From assembly GCF_012641185.1 (NCBI RefSeq), contig NZ_JAAXLK010000005.1, forward strand, positions 62,001 to 126,000: a stretch of 64,000 nucleotides of DNA. The letters run 5' to 3'. The position numbers were made by a program, and so were the translations under genes. The DNA is from Levilactobacillus tujiorum. GTDB taxonomy: Bacteria; Bacillota; Bacilli; Lactobacillales; Lactobacillaceae. Of this stretch, positions 8,220 to 17,075 are shown piece after piece (position 1 is the first letter of the stretch; each line of letters opens with the position of its first letter). Under the pieces are notes generated by a model. That model searched no databases, was not told where the DNA came from, and saw nothing but the letters and a program-made list of their open reading frames with translations.

Positions 8220-9169
8220 AAATTGTTGTTATTGGTGGTTACGGGCATATTGGCTCTTATCTAGTTCCTAAGTTGGTGAAATTGGGAAATGAGGTTATCG
8301 TCATCAGTCGGCATGAGCGCCAACCTTATGTGGACGACTGGGCTTGGCAAAGAGCGAAATTTGTCGGACTGGATAGAAATGATGCAGCAGCGTTCACGAA
8401 AAAGCTGATTGAATTGGATGCCGATGTTGTGATCGATTTAGTGAACTTCAAGTTTGAAAATACGCAGGAAATTGTAGCAGCCTTGAAAGAAACAAAACTT
8501 AGTCATTATCTGTTTTGTTCTTCCGTTTGGGCACATGGTCGGGCGCAAGTTTTACCAGTTGAGCCCAATGGCGTGAAAGCACCGTTGGACGATTACGGTA
8601 AGAACAAATATCAGAGTGAACGATACCTGAAAGAAGAGTATCGTCAGAATGGCTTCCCAGCAACGGTGATTATGCCGGGTCAAATTTCCGGTCCAGGTTG
8701 GGATATTATTAATCCAGAAGGCAATCAAAATAGCCAAGTCTTCCAAGATATTGCTGATGGCAAGCAGATTACACTGCCAAACTTTGGCATGGAGACCTTA
8801 CATCATGTGCATGCCAGCGATGTGGCCCAACAGTTTGTGGATGCCGTTCAACATCGAAATCAGGCCTTAGGCGAAAGTTTCCATGCAGTGTCATCGAATT
8901 CAATTACGCTGTATGGTTATGCCCAGTTGATGTATCATTTCTTCCATCAAGAAGCGAAGATTGACTTTTTACCATGGCCTGATTGGGTTGCCAAACTAGA
9001 TAGTCCGGTGGATAGTGATAAGACCTATTATCATATTGCCCGCAGCGGTCAGTATAGCATTGAGAATGCCCAGAAACTCATCGGGTATCACCCACAGTAT
9101 TCGGTGGAAGAAACAATTGAGCTGAGTGTCCAAGGAGCTGTGAACCGTGGTGTTATTAGAGTAGATTAG
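8216..9169 (+). CDS. NAD(P)-dependent epimerase/dehydratase family protein (extended SDR)
   Basis: Protein of 317 residues with an N-terminal Rossmann fold, MKIVVIGGYGHIGSYL, which contains the GxxGxxG nucleotide-binding motif. The active-site area shows SSVWAHG and YGKNKYQSE, the Tyr-x-x-x-Lys pair of SDR enzymes. The C-terminal half resembles the substrate-binding part of sugar-nucleotide epimerase or reductase families. The actual substrate is unknown. It is translationally coupled to the MerR gene and is presumably the gene that this regulator controls. Confidence 0.85.
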   Translation: MKIVVIGGYGHIGSYLVPKLVKLGNEVIVISRHERQPYVDDWAWQRAKFVGLDRNDAAAFTKKLIELDADVVIDLVNFKFENTQEIVAALKETKLSHYLFCSSVWAHGRAQVLPVEPNGVKAPLDDYGKNKYQSERYLKEEYRQNGFPATVIMPGQISGPGWDIINPEGNQNSQVFQDIADGKQITLPNFGMETLHHVHASDVAQQFVDAVQHRNQALGESFHAVSSNSITLYGYAQLMYHFFHQEAKIDFLPWPDWVAKLDSPVDSDKTYYHIARSGQYSIENAQKLIGYHPQYSVEETIELSVQGAVNRGVIRVD

Positions 9170-9190
9170 AACCTTAGGCAGAGCCGGATG

Positions 9191-9258
9191 CAACACCACA
9201 ATAAAAATCGACTTTTCAGGATGATATAAGTTCTGAAAGTCGATTTTATTGTGGTGTT
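9191..9258. terminator. Long near-perfect inverted repeat, probable bidirectional terminator
   Basis: Arms of about 26 bases (AACACCACAATAAAAATCGA and its complement near 9239-9258) around a short loop. It lies 20 bases after the epimerase stop. The arms contain A/T runs that could act as U-tracts in either direction. Confidence 0.6.
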
Positions 9259-9431
9259 CCGGTCTATTTTTCTACAAAGTTTGAATCAGCTTGCTGGATT
9301 TTTGTGGACATATCGGAAGGCGTTCATCTTCTCCTTGTTATTTAAATCTAGCATGAGCTGAAGACAGAGTTTCTGTCAGAACTGCATGGCTTACTGGTCT
9401 TCTTAAAAATAACAACTAATTTTTTGTAAGC

Positions 9432-9460
9432 TTGACAAATTAACAGTCTATCAGTAGACT
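9432..9460 (+). promoter_or_regulatory. Promoter of the riboflavin operon
   Basis: The -35 element TTGACA (9432-9437) and -10 element TAGACT (9455-9460) are 17 bp apart, placing the transcription start about 20 bases before the FMN riboswitch. Confidence 0.75.
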
Positions 9461-9485
9461 TACTCATGAAAACTAAATACGATTT

Positions 9486-9609
9486 CTTCGGGGCAGGGTG
9501 AAATTCCCGATCGACGGTGACAGCCTTTAAGGCTGAAGTCCGTGACCCGCGTGTACGCGGCTGATCCAGTGTGAGTCTGGAACCGACTGTAAAGTCAGGA
9601 TGGGAGAAG
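9486..9609 (+). promoter_or_regulatory. FMN riboswitch (RFN element)
   Basis: All hallmark segments are present in order: CTTCGGGGCAGGGTGAAATT, CCCGATCGACGGTGACAG, AGTCCGTGACCCG, GATCCAGTGTGAGTCTGG and AACCGACTGTAAAGTCAGGA, closed by GGATGGGAGAAG. The closing stem pairs CTTC at 9486 with GAAG near 9608. It senses FMN and controls the rib operon through the terminator at 9701-9742. Confidence 0.97.
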
Positions 9610-9700
9610 AAAAAAATTGCTGTGTTTCGGATGGAAACACTGAACAAGCCAATAGTGGCTGGTTTTAGTGTGCCTATTACGAAGTCTATTTAGCAAACTC

Positions 9701-9742
9701 AAAAACACCCGGTTATCGTTTCTTGATACCGGGTGTTTTTTT
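9701..9742 (+). terminator. Riboswitch-controlled terminator in the rib leader
   Basis: Stem ACACCCGGTTATC / GATACCGGGTGT followed by seven T residues, directly in front of the ribD ribosome site. When FMN is bound to the aptamer this hairpin should form and stop transcription. Confidence 0.88.
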
Positions 9743-9757
9743 ATGGAGGTGCCAAAA

Positions 9758-10822
9758 TTGTCAAAGATTGACTATATGATGCTCGCTATCGAGCAAGCTA
9801 AACGGGGTGGGGTTGCGACCTATCAGAATCCCCAAGTTGGCGCCGTGTTGGTGAAAGATCACACGGTCATCGCCAGCGGGTACCACCATCATTTCGGCGG
9901 GGACCATGCGGAGGTTGACACGCTGAAAGATGTGCCACATGAAGTGTCAGCGGGGGCGACCCTGTACGTGACGCTGGAACCGTGTAGCCATTTTGGGAAG
10001 ACGCCACCCTGCTCACACCTGATTGTTCGGGCGGGCATTCGTAAAGTGGTGATTGGCCAGCTGGATCCCAACCCGCTAGTTTCGGGCAAAGGGCGAGACT
10101 ATTTACAAGCGCACGGGGTCACGGTCGAGGACCAAGCACGATCCGAAGCTAGCCAGCTAAATCCGCACTATAACTGGTTCTATCGGCAGCAGCGTCCCTG
10201 GGTTACCTTGAAATATGCGATGACCTTGGATGGCAAGATCAATGCCCATGCGAATCAGCGCAGTTTCATTTCCAACCAGGCGAGTTACCTCGATAGTCAG
10301 AATTTACGCGCGCATTTCCACGCGATCCTGATTGGCGAAAAGACGCTCACGACTGATGATCCGGCACTGACGGTACGGACGCAGGCGCTGACCTATCCGC
10401 CCGTCCGACTGGTCGTTTTGACCAATAGTCAGGTGGCGTTAAACACCCAGTTGACAGCGGCCAGCACGATTCAGACTTATCTGCTCTGTAAAAGTGCCAG
10501 TTCGGCGGACGCTGAGTTACGCTCACAAGCTAATTTGGACGTTCTGATTGATGATTGGACACCTGCCAAGATCGCCGAACTTTGCGTTGATCACGGTTGG
10601 CAATCGTTACTGGTAGAAGGCGGCAGCCACCTGCATGCGGCCTTCAGCCGTTCAGGCTTGGTCGATGAAATTGTGACGTATCTGGCGCCCACGGTATTCG
10701 GTGGCGACGCGCTGCCGGCCATCCACGATCACTTGGCGAGTTCACCACTCACTTTTGGATCGTTAAAGGTAACGCCATTAGCGGACAACATTAAGATTCA
10801 AGCACGTAGAAAGGAGTCCTAG
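9758..10822 (+). CDS. ribD: Bifunctional pyrimidine deaminase / reductase of riboflavin synthesis
   Basis: Performs the second and third steps of riboflavin synthesis: deamination of the diaminopyrimidine product of GTP cyclohydrolase II, then reduction of the ribosyl side chain with NADPH. The N-terminal deaminase domain shows the zinc site HAE (His50, Glu52) and PCSHFGKTPPC (Cys76, Cys85). The C-terminal reductase domain starts near residue 147 (RPWVTLKYAMTLDGKI) and contains LLVEGGSHLHAAF. Length is 354 residues. The start is TTG at 9758 with GGAGG eight bases upstream. An in-frame ATG at 9743 overlaps the ribosome site and the terminator and is unlikely. It is the first gene of a four-gene operon. 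Confidence 0.95.
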   Translation: MSKIDYMMLAIEQAKRGGVATYQNPQVGAVLVKDHTVIASGYHHHFGGDHAEVDTLKDVPHEVSAGATLYVTLEPCSHFGKTPPCSHLIVRAGIRKVVIGQLDPNPLVSGKGRDYLQAHGVTVEDQARSEASQLNPHYNWFYRQQRPWVTLKYAMTLDGKINAHANQRSFISNQASYLDSQNLRAHFHAILIGEKTLTTDDPALTVRTQALTYPPVRLVVLTNSQVALNTQLTAASTIQTYLLCKSASSADAELRSQANLDVLIDDWTPAKIAELCVDHGWQSLLVEGGSHLHAAFSRSGLVDEIVTYLAPTVFGGDALPAIHDHLASSPLTFGSLKVTPLADNIKIQARRKES

Positions 10823-10824
10823 TC

Positions 10825-11427
10825 ATGTTTACGGGGATTATTCAGACACAAGGCCGGGTACAACATGTCACGCATCGCGGCGAAACATTGACGCTACAGA
10901 TCAACGCGCCCCAACTGATAACGCCGACCTTTAAAATCGGCGATAGTGTGGCAGTTAATGGGGTCTGCCTGACCGCCACGCAGCTGACCACGACGACTTT
11001 TACAGTGGACGTCATGCCTGAGAGTGTGCGCAGAACTAACCTGGGCAGTTTAAAACCAGACCAAGCCGTCAATTTAGAACGGCCCTTGCAAGCTAATGGC
11101 TATGTGGATGGACACTTTGTCCTGGGACACATCGACTACCAGGGACGGTTAGTCAAGCAACAAGTCGATCAGAATGCCATGCGTCTCTGGTTTAGCCTAG
11201 CGCAGCCGTATCAGGCTCAGCTCGTGGAGAAAGGATCTGTCGCGGTGGATGGTGTCAGCTTGACCGTTGTTCAAGTCACAGCGGATACCTTTGAGGTGGA
11301 TCTGATCCCACACACGCAGCAACAGACAACGCTAAGTCACTTAAAAGTTGATGATCCGGTCAACATTGAGACGGATATTTTAGGGAAATACCTGGCTCGT
11401 CAGCGCAGTCTTGAAAGGACGCGATAA
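10825..11427 (+). CDS. ribE: Riboflavin synthase, alpha subunit
   Basis: Converts two molecules of 6,7-dimethyl-8-ribityllumazine to riboflavin. It has 200 residues and starts with the family signature MFTGIIQTQG. Two homologous lumazine-binding barrels follow, the first at about residues 1-95 (VNGVCLTA) and the second from about 96 (DGHFVLGHID, VDGVSLTVV). It starts two bases after the ribD stop with its own AAAGGAG site. The gene is called ribE in Bacillus-type operons and ribC in Escherichia coli. Confidence 0.95.
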   Translation: MFTGIIQTQGRVQHVTHRGETLTLQINAPQLITPTFKIGDSVAVNGVCLTATQLTTTTFTVDVMPESVRRTNLGSLKPDQAVNLERPLQANGYVDGHFVLGHIDYQGRLVKQQVDQNAMRLWFSLAQPYQAQLVEKGSVAVDGVSLTVVQVTADTFEVDLIPHTQQQTTLSHLKVDDPVNIETDILGKYLARQRSLERTR

Positions 11428-11428
11428 G

Positions 11429-12661
11429 ATGTCAATTGAAAGTAAAATCGAAACGGCCCTTGCCACGCTCAAACAGGGGGGACTCATCATTGTTGCCGAC
11501 GATGAAAGTCGCGAAGCGGAAGGCGACATGGTGGGCTTGGCAGCTAAAGTGACGACTAAGACGGTCAACCGGATGATTACTTCGGCCCGCGGACTGCTTT
11601 GCCTGCCAGTAGATCAGACCATTGCCCAGCGACTGGACTTCCACCCGATGACGGCCAGTCACGATGCATTTGATACAGCTTTTACCGTTTCACTGGATCA
11701 TCGGGAGACGAGTACCGGCATCTCCGCCGTTGATCGGGCCACAACCATTAGAAATGTGGCGAACAGCGAGAGTCAGGCGGCGGACTTTTACCATCCGGGG
11801 CACGTCTTTCCGCTGATTGCGCGTCCCGGTGGGGTTCTGGAGCGCCGAGGCCACACGGAGGCGGCCGTTGACCTTGCCAAATTAGCTGGTGTTAGTCCGG
11901 CCGCCTACATTTGTGAAGTGGTTAAGAAGAACGGAAAAATGGCGCGACGTAAGCAACTCAAGGCGTTGGCAGAAGGCTTACAAATGCCGATGATCACGGT
12001 GGAAGATATTGCCGCTTATCGCATTCGGCACACGGCGCCAGCGATGACCCAGCTCACACCGGTCAGTTTGCCAACGTCCCGCGGTAGCTTCAAGCTGACG
12101 GGGATGCAGTTCCCCGGTGACCAGCAATTGCAGCTGGCCCTCACTCAGGGGGATATTTCGAATGGAGAACCCGTCTTATTACGGCTACAGTCCGAATGCC
12201 TAACCGGTGAGGTCTTCGGGTCATTGCGTTGTGACTGCGGACCGCAGCTGCATGCGGCCATGACTAAAATTGACCAAGCGCAACGCGGCGTCCTACTTTA
12301 TCTACGCCAAGAGGGCCGCGGCATTGGTCTCGCCAATAAATTACGGGCTTACCATCTGCAAGAGCAGGGCGTCGACACGTATGACGCGAACGTTCAGTTA
12401 GGCTTACAGCCGGATGCCCGCCAGTACGATCGCGCGGCGATGATGCTGCACCAACTGGGGATTACCCAAGTTCGCTTGATGACGAATAATCCAGATAAGA
12501 TCGACCAGTTGGCTGAATATGGCATTGAGGTCGTCGAACGAGTACCGCTAGAGATTCCGGCTAATGCCCACGATCAGGGCTATTTGCAGACTAAACGAGA
12601 TAAGTTTCATCATCAATTAACCTTAGCACCCGAAATGGAGGAAACACATGACAACTTTTAA
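11429..12661 (+). CDS. ribBA: Bifunctional 3,4-dihydroxy-2-butanone 4-phosphate synthase / GTP cyclohydrolase II
   Basis: Provides both precursors of riboflavin. The N-terminal domain (about residues 1-200) makes dihydroxybutanone phosphate from ribulose 5-phosphate and shows DDESREAEGD and RPGGVLERRGHTEAAVDLA. The C-terminal domain (about 210-400) opens the GTP ring. It shows the zinc-binding cysteines in SECLTGEVFGSLRCDCG and the motif LLYLRQEGRGIGL. It has 410 residues. The ATG at 11429 follows the ribE stop by one base; an upstream in-frame TTG at 11411 lies inside ribE. It overlaps ribH by 14 bases. Confidence 0.95.
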   Translation: MSIESKIETALATLKQGGLIIVADDESREAEGDMVGLAAKVTTKTVNRMITSARGLLCLPVDQTIAQRLDFHPMTASHDAFDTAFTVSLDHRETSTGISAVDRATTIRNVANSESQAADFYHPGHVFPLIARPGGVLERRGHTEAAVDLAKLAGVSPAAYICEVVKKNGKMARRKQLKALAEGLQMPMITVEDIAAYRIRHTAPAMTQLTPVSLPTSRGSFKLTGMQFPGDQQLQLALTQGDISNGEPVLLRLQSECLTGEVFGSLRCDCGPQLHAAMTKIDQAQRGVLLYLRQEGRGIGLANKLRAYHLQEQGVDTYDANVQLGLQPDARQYDRAAMMLHQLGITQVRLMTNNPDKIDQLAEYGIEVVERVPLEIPANAHDQGYLQTKRDKFHHQLTLAPEMEETHDNF

Positions 12662-13118
12662 TGGAAATTACGATGGTAAGGGCTTAAAGATTGGGATAGT
12701 GGTCGCTCGCTTCAACGATTTCTTAACGTCGCGATTGGTGACTGGCGCCCAGGACATGCTGCTTCAGCACGGTGTCCGCGCCGATGATATTGACATCGTC
12801 TGGGTACCGGGTGCCTTTGAGATTCCCTTAATGGCACAAAAGCTGGCGAAATCAGGGCGCTATGACGGGCTGATCACCTTAGGCGCCGTCATTCGTGGCG
12901 AAACGGCCCACTTCGACTATATTTGTAGTGGTGTCACCCAAGGAGTCGCCCAAGTCGAACTGGAAACCGGAGTACCCACGATGTTTGGTGTGCTGACGAC
13001 TGAAAACTTAGATCAGGCCATCAACCGGGCCGGCGTGAAATCCGGCAATAAAGGTGCAGACTGTGCCTTGGGCGTTTTAGAAATGGTGAGTTTGAATACA
13101 CAACTCGATCAAATCTGA
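12648..13118 (+). CDS. ribH: 6,7-dimethyl-8-ribityllumazine synthase, beta subunit
   Basis: Condenses the pyrimidine and butanone precursors to lumazine, the penultimate step of the pathway. It has 156 residues, the normal length. It shows VVARFNDFL, VWVPGAFEIPL and GAVIRGETAHFDYIC, in which His88 is the catalytic residue. The ATG at 12648 lies inside the end of ribBA with a good AATGGAGGA site. It is the last gene of the riboflavin operon; a hairpin follows about 80 bases later. Confidence 0.96.
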   Translation: MTTFNGNYDGKGLKIGIVVARFNDFLTSRLVTGAQDMLLQHGVRADDIDIVWVPGAFEIPLMAQKLAKSGRYDGLITLGAVIRGETAHFDYICSGVTQGVAQVELETGVPTMFGVLTTENLDQAINRAGVKSGNKGADCALGVLEMVSLNTQLDQI

Positions 13119-13196
13119 TGGCTTGTTAATGCGTGTAAGCCGGATTGAGGCGTAAATGTTGATTGGGATTTGGTTGAAGTGACCCTTATTTGAAGA

Positions 13197-13243
13197 AAAG
13201 ATGTCATCGAACGCTAGGTAAGGTTCGGTGACGTTCTTTGATT
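13197..13243 (+). terminator. Probable terminator of the riboflavin operon
   Basis: Inverted repeat AAAAGATGTCATCGAAC / GTTCGGTGACGTTCTTT with some G-U pairs and a T-rich 3' arm. The rest of 13119-13448 holds no gene that I can support. Confidence 0.6.
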
Positions 13244-13448
13244 ATAATGTGCTATAAATTGATGAATTAGCTCATATCATGAAATTGCTTATAAGAATTT
13301 AATGCTCTGACACTAGTGATACATGGGCTTGATGTGATCAATTGCCGCCTAAGCTAAATGACCACGTAGCGTTAAGCTAGAGCTGGGTTGATACGCGTTA
13401 AGGAACTGTGTTACGATTTACAAGATTATTTAAAAGGAGATGAGCAGT

Positions 13449-13496
13449 ATGATCTACGCACCTTTATGTGAATGTGATGTTCCTACAACCCGCTAG
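13449..13496 (+). CDS. Leader peptide upstream of the EamA exporter (15 codons)
   Basis: Short reading frame MIYAPLCECDVPTTR ending in TAG. It has a strong ribosome site, AAAAGGAG at 13432-13439, nine bases before the ATG. An in-frame ATG at 13440 lies within the ribosome site and is less likely. The stop codon sits exactly at the base of a hairpin, and the exporter gene starts 60 bases later. The arrangement matches leader peptides that control resistance or export genes by ribosome stalling. That it is translated is inferred from the ribosome site and the spacing only. Confidence 0.6.
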   Translation: MIYAPLCECDVPTTR

Positions 13497-13550
13497 TCAG
13501 CGGCGTTGTTTCCGCTGACGATTTCAGTATTTGAAAATCTAATGCGGAGG
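13490..13550 (+). promoter_or_regulatory. Possible translational attenuator of the EamA gene
   Basis: Four short segments can pair alternatively. Segment 1 is CCGCT (13490-13494), inside the leader peptide frame. Segment 2 is AGCGG (13499-13503). Segment 3 is TCCGCTGAC (13511-13519). Segment 4 is GCGGA (13545-13549), part of the exporter ribosome site. Pairing 1:2 and 3:4 would hide the site. Pairing 2:3 (GTCAGCGG / CCGCTGAC, 8 bp) would free it. The 1:2 and 3:4 stems are only 5 bp, so this is suggestive rather than firm. Confidence 0.4.
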
Positions 13551-13556
13551 AAAATA

Positions 13557-14435
13557 ATGAAGAATAAAAAATGGTTAGGTCCCTTGTTGCTCAGTTTGTC
13601 GGCTAGTATCTGGGGTGGCATGTTTGTGGTGGTTAAAATTGTCGTTCAGTATATCCCACCGGTAGAACTCGTTTGGTTGCGGTATTTGGTGGCCGTCGTG
13701 GTGCTGTTACTGGTTTCTTGGCTTAGAAAAGAGCGATGGTCGATTCACAAGTCGGATTTGGGACTGATCTTCTTGATTGGCCTCATCGGCAATACGATTT
13801 CAATCGTTGCTCAAGAAACTGGGACGTGGCTATCAACAGCGCAAACGGGCTCGGTCATCACCTCAGCTACGCCAACGTTTATGATCTTATTCGCTTGGTG
13901 GTTGTTACGAGAAAAGCTGACGAAGGTCAAGATAATCTCAGTCGTCATGGCAACGGTTGGTGTCATCTGTATTGTGGGGATTCATTTAACGGGCCGCCAC
14001 GTCCTACTGGGGGTCTTGTCGCTGGTATTAGCGGCACTAACCTGGGCGTTAATGTCGGTTTTGATCAAGAAATTAGCGGGCAACTACAGTACGCTGCAAG
14101 TAACCATCATGTCGACATTGGTTGCGATCGGGTGTTTATCGCCCATCATGGTAGTCAACCGGCAAGTTCTATTGGGAATTGATTTCTTGAATCCAGTGGT
14201 CATGGCTTGTCTGGGATATTTGGGGATCGTTTCAACGGCTTTAGCCTTCGTGATGTGGAATCAGGGCCTAAAGCTAGTCAGTGCTGGTAGTTCAGGAATC
14301 TTTTTCCTATTACAACCGATTGTAGGTACCTTGTTGGGCTGGCTGTTCTTAAATGAAGGTCTGACTTGGGGATTCTTATTGGGGACCATCCTAATCATTG
14401 GCAGCGTGTGGGTTGCGATACGCTTCGATGATTGA
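13557..14435 (+). CDS. EamA-type (DMT superfamily) exporter
   Basis: Integral membrane protein of 292 residues with ten predicted helices arranged as two EamA repeats, roughly residues 8-140 and 150-288. Repeat hallmarks are SASIWGGMFVVVK near the N-terminus and GSVITSATPTFMILFAWWLL before the middle. The second repeat ends with GIFFLLQPIVGTLLGWLFLNE. Family members export amino acids, metabolites or drugs, and the substrate cannot be read from the sequence. The ATG at 13557 has GGAGG six bases upstream. An upstream in-frame start at 13506 lies inside the hairpin region and has no ribosome site. The leader peptide upstream suggests induction by a ribosome-affecting compound or an amino-acid signal. 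Confidence 0.88.
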   Translation: MKNKKWLGPLLLSLSASIWGGMFVVVKIVVQYIPPVELVWLRYLVAVVVLLLVSWLRKERWSIHKSDLGLIFLIGLIGNTISIVAQETGTWLSTAQTGSVITSATPTFMILFAWWLLREKLTKVKIISVVMATVGVICIVGIHLTGRHVLLGVLSLVLAALTWALMSVLIKKLAGNYSTLQVTIMSTLVAIGCLSPIMVVNRQVLLGIDFLNPVVMACLGYLGIVSTALAFVMWNQGLKLVSAGSSGIFFLLQPIVGTLLGWLFLNEGLTWGFLLGTILIIGSVWVAIRFDD

Positions 14436-14608
14436 TCATTTGCCAGTTTTTTTGAGTATGCATCGTTCTATCGCAGTTAATTTGCGGTTAAGGCAATGTG
14501 AACTGATAGTCGGAAGTTAACAGCGTCTGCGTGAGAATGAAGTGTAGCGCGGTGGCTTCTAAAAGAGTTGAAAAATTGTAAAAGTAAATTCCTAAAATAT
14601 ATCGTCAA

Positions 14609-14655
14609 ATAGCCAGCAGAGTGGGTAAATCTATCCACTCTGCTGGCTATTTTAG
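14609..14655. terminator. Bidirectional terminator between EamA and LysR genes
   Basis: Perfect 16-bp stem ATAGCCAGCAGAGTGG / CCACTCTGCTGGCTAT with a 10-nt loop, T-rich on the + side and on the complementary side. It serves two converging genes. Confidence 0.85.
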
Positions 14656-14671
14656 ATTTAAGTAATGACTT

Positions 14672-15574
14672 TTAAAATGGCGTGTCGTTATCTGATACAG
14701 CGTCTGAGTTGTAAATGCTAGAACGAACGGCATCCTTTACGCAATCAATTAATTTTTTACGTAAGTCGGTCGCAATCGGTTTATTGTGATTCCACGTGCA
14801 ACCAATTTTTAGAGTGAAGGGGCAACTGAGCCGATCTTCTGGAATAATTTGATAGTCATCAGTGATTGAAGACTGTGGTAGTAAAGCGACTGCTAAACCG
14901 GCTTTAGCACAGGCAGCAACGTTGTCCATCATGGTGCTGGTAAAGGTGACTTGGAAGTCCTGTTGACTTTTCCGAAGTGAGTATAGCGAATAGTCATTGA
15001 TCACACAGTTGTCAGAAAAAAGGGCAACAGGAAGGCGGTCATAAGCGTCAAGGTCAAAATACTTTGAACAGACCCAGTGTAGGGGTTCCTCCCATAATTC
15101 GATGTCATCAGGAAATTGGGATTCCATGGCCGCAATTGAGAAATTGACCGTTCCCTCTTCAATTTGGGAGCGAAGTACGCGGCTTCGTGAGCAGACCGTT
15201 GAGATTGTATAGTCTGGTAGATGCTGCATCAATCGCGGATATATTTCTTGGGTATAAAATGCAGCGTAATCAGTGGGAACGCCAATGACCAATTTACCTA
15301 CCCAGTCGTCTGATTTGAGTTTAGCCAACGTAGTGTCATTTAAATTAAGGAGTTGATTAGCGTAGGTAAGCAGTGTTTGGCCTTGTTTAGTTAAGGTTAG
15401 GGCATCTTTATTCCGAATGAATAAGGTTGCGCCGACATGATGTTCTAATTTTTTTATCTGGGTACTTACCGCTGAGTGAGACAGATAGACGATGTCAGAG
15501 GTTGTGGTTAGCTTCCCAGTCTTTGCGGCGACGACGAATGTATGTAAATAATCAAGATTTAGATAATCAGCCAA
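14672..15574 (-). CDS. LysR-family transcriptional regulator
   Basis: Protein of 300 residues. The N-terminal helix-turn-helix (residues about 4-62) reads NLDYLHTFVVAAKTGKLTTT and LSHSAVSTQIKKLEHHVGATLF, typical of LysR. The rest is the periplasmic-binding-like effector domain, including GKLVIGVPTDYAAF. The start is TTG at 15574 with a GGAGG site eight bases upstream; no ATG is available in a suitable position. It is transcribed away from the dehydrogenase gene at 15867 with about 290 bp between them. The usual LysR arrangement suggests that it controls that gene and the two that follow. Confidence 0.92.
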   Translation of the reverse strand: MADYLNLDYLHTFVVAAKTGKLTTTSDIVYLSHSAVSTQIKKLEHHVGATLFIRNKDALTLTKQGQTLLTYANQLLNLNDTTLAKLKSDDWVGKLVIGVPTDYAAFYTQEIYPRLMQHLPDYTISTVCSRSRVLRSQIEEGTVNFSIAAMESQFPDDIELWEEPLHWVCSKYFDLDAYDRLPVALFSDNCVINDYSLYSLRKSQQDFQVTFTSTMMDNVAACAKAGLAVALLPQSSITDDYQIIPEDRLSCPFTLKIGCTWNHNKPIATDLRKKLIDCVKDAVRSSIYNSDAVSDNDTPF

Positions 15575-15866
15575 TGCAAGGGCCTCCTTGAATAGAACTG
15601 TAAGCGGTTACGTAGTCATTAAGTATAACATTTTGATAGTCAATTCACGAGCAAATTGTAAATTATCGGTACTTCAATGTCTGTTTAAGCCAGTGGGGAT
15701 CGTATATTCAAAAATATTGAATGCTACATCCTAATTATCTTGATTGATTATTCACAAAGTGTCGGCAATAATGAAACTGTGATAACAGATGAATTCATCC
15801 AGCAAAGCGGTAAAGTGCATCCGGAAAAGCATTTTATTATTTTATCTTATCAGGAGGTTTTCTATT

Positions 15867-16958
15867 ATGACAGCAATTCCAGAGAAAATGAATGGTGTAC
15901 AATTAAAAGGCTTTGGTGGTTTCGACCAATTGGACTACCGAACTGATATTCAAGTGCCAACCCCTAAAAAAGGTGAAGTGTTGATCAAAATCGGTGCGGC
16001 TGCCGTTAATAACACGGATATTAATACCCGAATTGGTTGGTATTCTAAGAATGTTGAGAGTGGAACTAATCAAGGTGGCGCAACTGGATTCAAAGACGTC
16101 AACAAAGATGGTTCTTGGCTGGGTAAGGCGCTAGAATTTCCTCGCATTCAAGGTGCGGATGGGTGTGGCACCATTGTCGCAGTTGGCGAAGGGGTTGATT
16201 CGGCTCGAATTGGTGAACGGGTTTTGGTTCGAAGTGTTCAAGCGGAACCTAATACTGAGAATGCATTTGATTGTATCACTTGGGGATCTGAATGCGACGG
16301 CGCCTTCGCGGAGTATGCGACTGCCTTAAGTGACGAGACGTTTGCTGTTGACTCGAATTTGTCAGATAGCGAATTGGCGACCTTCCCTTGCTCGTATGGA
16401 ACCGCTAATAACTTGGTTTGGCGGGTTGGTGTTAAGGCCGGCGATACCGTGTTAGTTACTGGCGCATCCGGTGGTGTTGGCTCGGCTTTGGTTCAATTAG
16501 CTAAGGTCCGGGGAGCGAAGGTCATTGGGGTTGTCGATCCTGGTCAAGAAGAACGGGTTAAAGGATACGGCGCTGATCAGATCCTACATCGTGGTGATAA
16601 TTTCTTGGAAGCGTTAGGCGAAATGTCAGTTGACGTTGTTTTAGATATGGTTGCTGGTGAGTCCTGGCCACAATTACCTAAGTTGTTGAAAAAGGGTGGT
16701 AAGTACGGTGTTTGCGGCGCAATTGGTGGTCCAGTTGTTAAGCTTGATATTCGGGATGTCTATTTGAAAGATTTGAGCTTGTTTGGCACAACCTATCAGT
16801 CCAAAGAATCATTCGAAGAATTAATTAAGTATATCGAAGACGGTAAGATTAAACCGGTTGTCGCTAAGGAATTTGAATTGAAGGACATTGTTAAGGCGCA
16901 GGAAGCATTTCTTTCGAAGAAGTACATCGGAAAAATTGTCTTAAATGTCGCTGACTAA
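15867..16958 (+). CDS. Zinc-binding-dehydrogenase-type NAD(P)H oxidoreductase (MDR family)
   Basis: Medium-chain dehydrogenase/reductase of 363 residues. The N-terminal GroES-like domain has PTPKKGEVLIKIGAAAVNNTD and GADGCGTIVAVGEGVD. The Rossmann domain is marked by GDTVLVTGASGGVGSALVQLA. The structural zinc cysteines of classical alcohol dehydrogenases are absent, so a quinone-reductase-like or enoyl-reductase-like enzyme is more likely than a true alcohol dehydrogenase. The ATG at 15867 is supported by AGGAGG ten bases upstream; the frame opens further upstream without a ribosome site. It is divergent from the LysR gene and 117 bp ahead of the proline-racemase-family gene. Confidence 0.85.
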   Translation: MTAIPEKMNGVQLKGFGGFDQLDYRTDIQVPTPKKGEVLIKIGAAAVNNTDINTRIGWYSKNVESGTNQGGATGFKDVNKDGSWLGKALEFPRIQGADGCGTIVAVGEGVDSARIGERVLVRSVQAEPNTENAFDCITWGSECDGAFAEYATALSDETFAVDSNLSDSELATFPCSYGTANNLVWRVGVKAGDTVLVTGASGGVGSALVQLAKVRGAKVIGVVDPGQEERVKGYGADQILHRGDNFLEALGEMSVDVVLDMVAGESWPQLPKLLKKGGKYGVCGAIGGPVVKLDIRDVYLKDLSLFGTTYQSKESFEELIKYIEDGKIKPVVAKEFELKDIVKAQEAFLSKKYIGKIVLNVAD

Positions 16959-17075
16959 AGCGATGATATAGTGGCGAGAAAAGTAAGCTAATTTCCAATA
17001 GCATCTTGAAAGTAGCAAAACACAGGATTAATCGAATAAGCGACGAAACTAGTGCTTTGAAAGGACATGGACAAT

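Noticed and set aside
9191-9258. Inverted repeat as MITE
   Set aside because: No second copy in the window and it is well placed as a terminator, so mobility is not supported.
13736-14182. Second frame of 148 codons inside the EamA gene
   Set aside because: The EamA frame has ten good membrane helices and a ribosome site; the other frame has neither.
15740-15946. Short plus-strand frame overlapping the dehydrogenase start
   Set aside because: It has no ribosome site and runs out of frame into the clear dehydrogenase gene.
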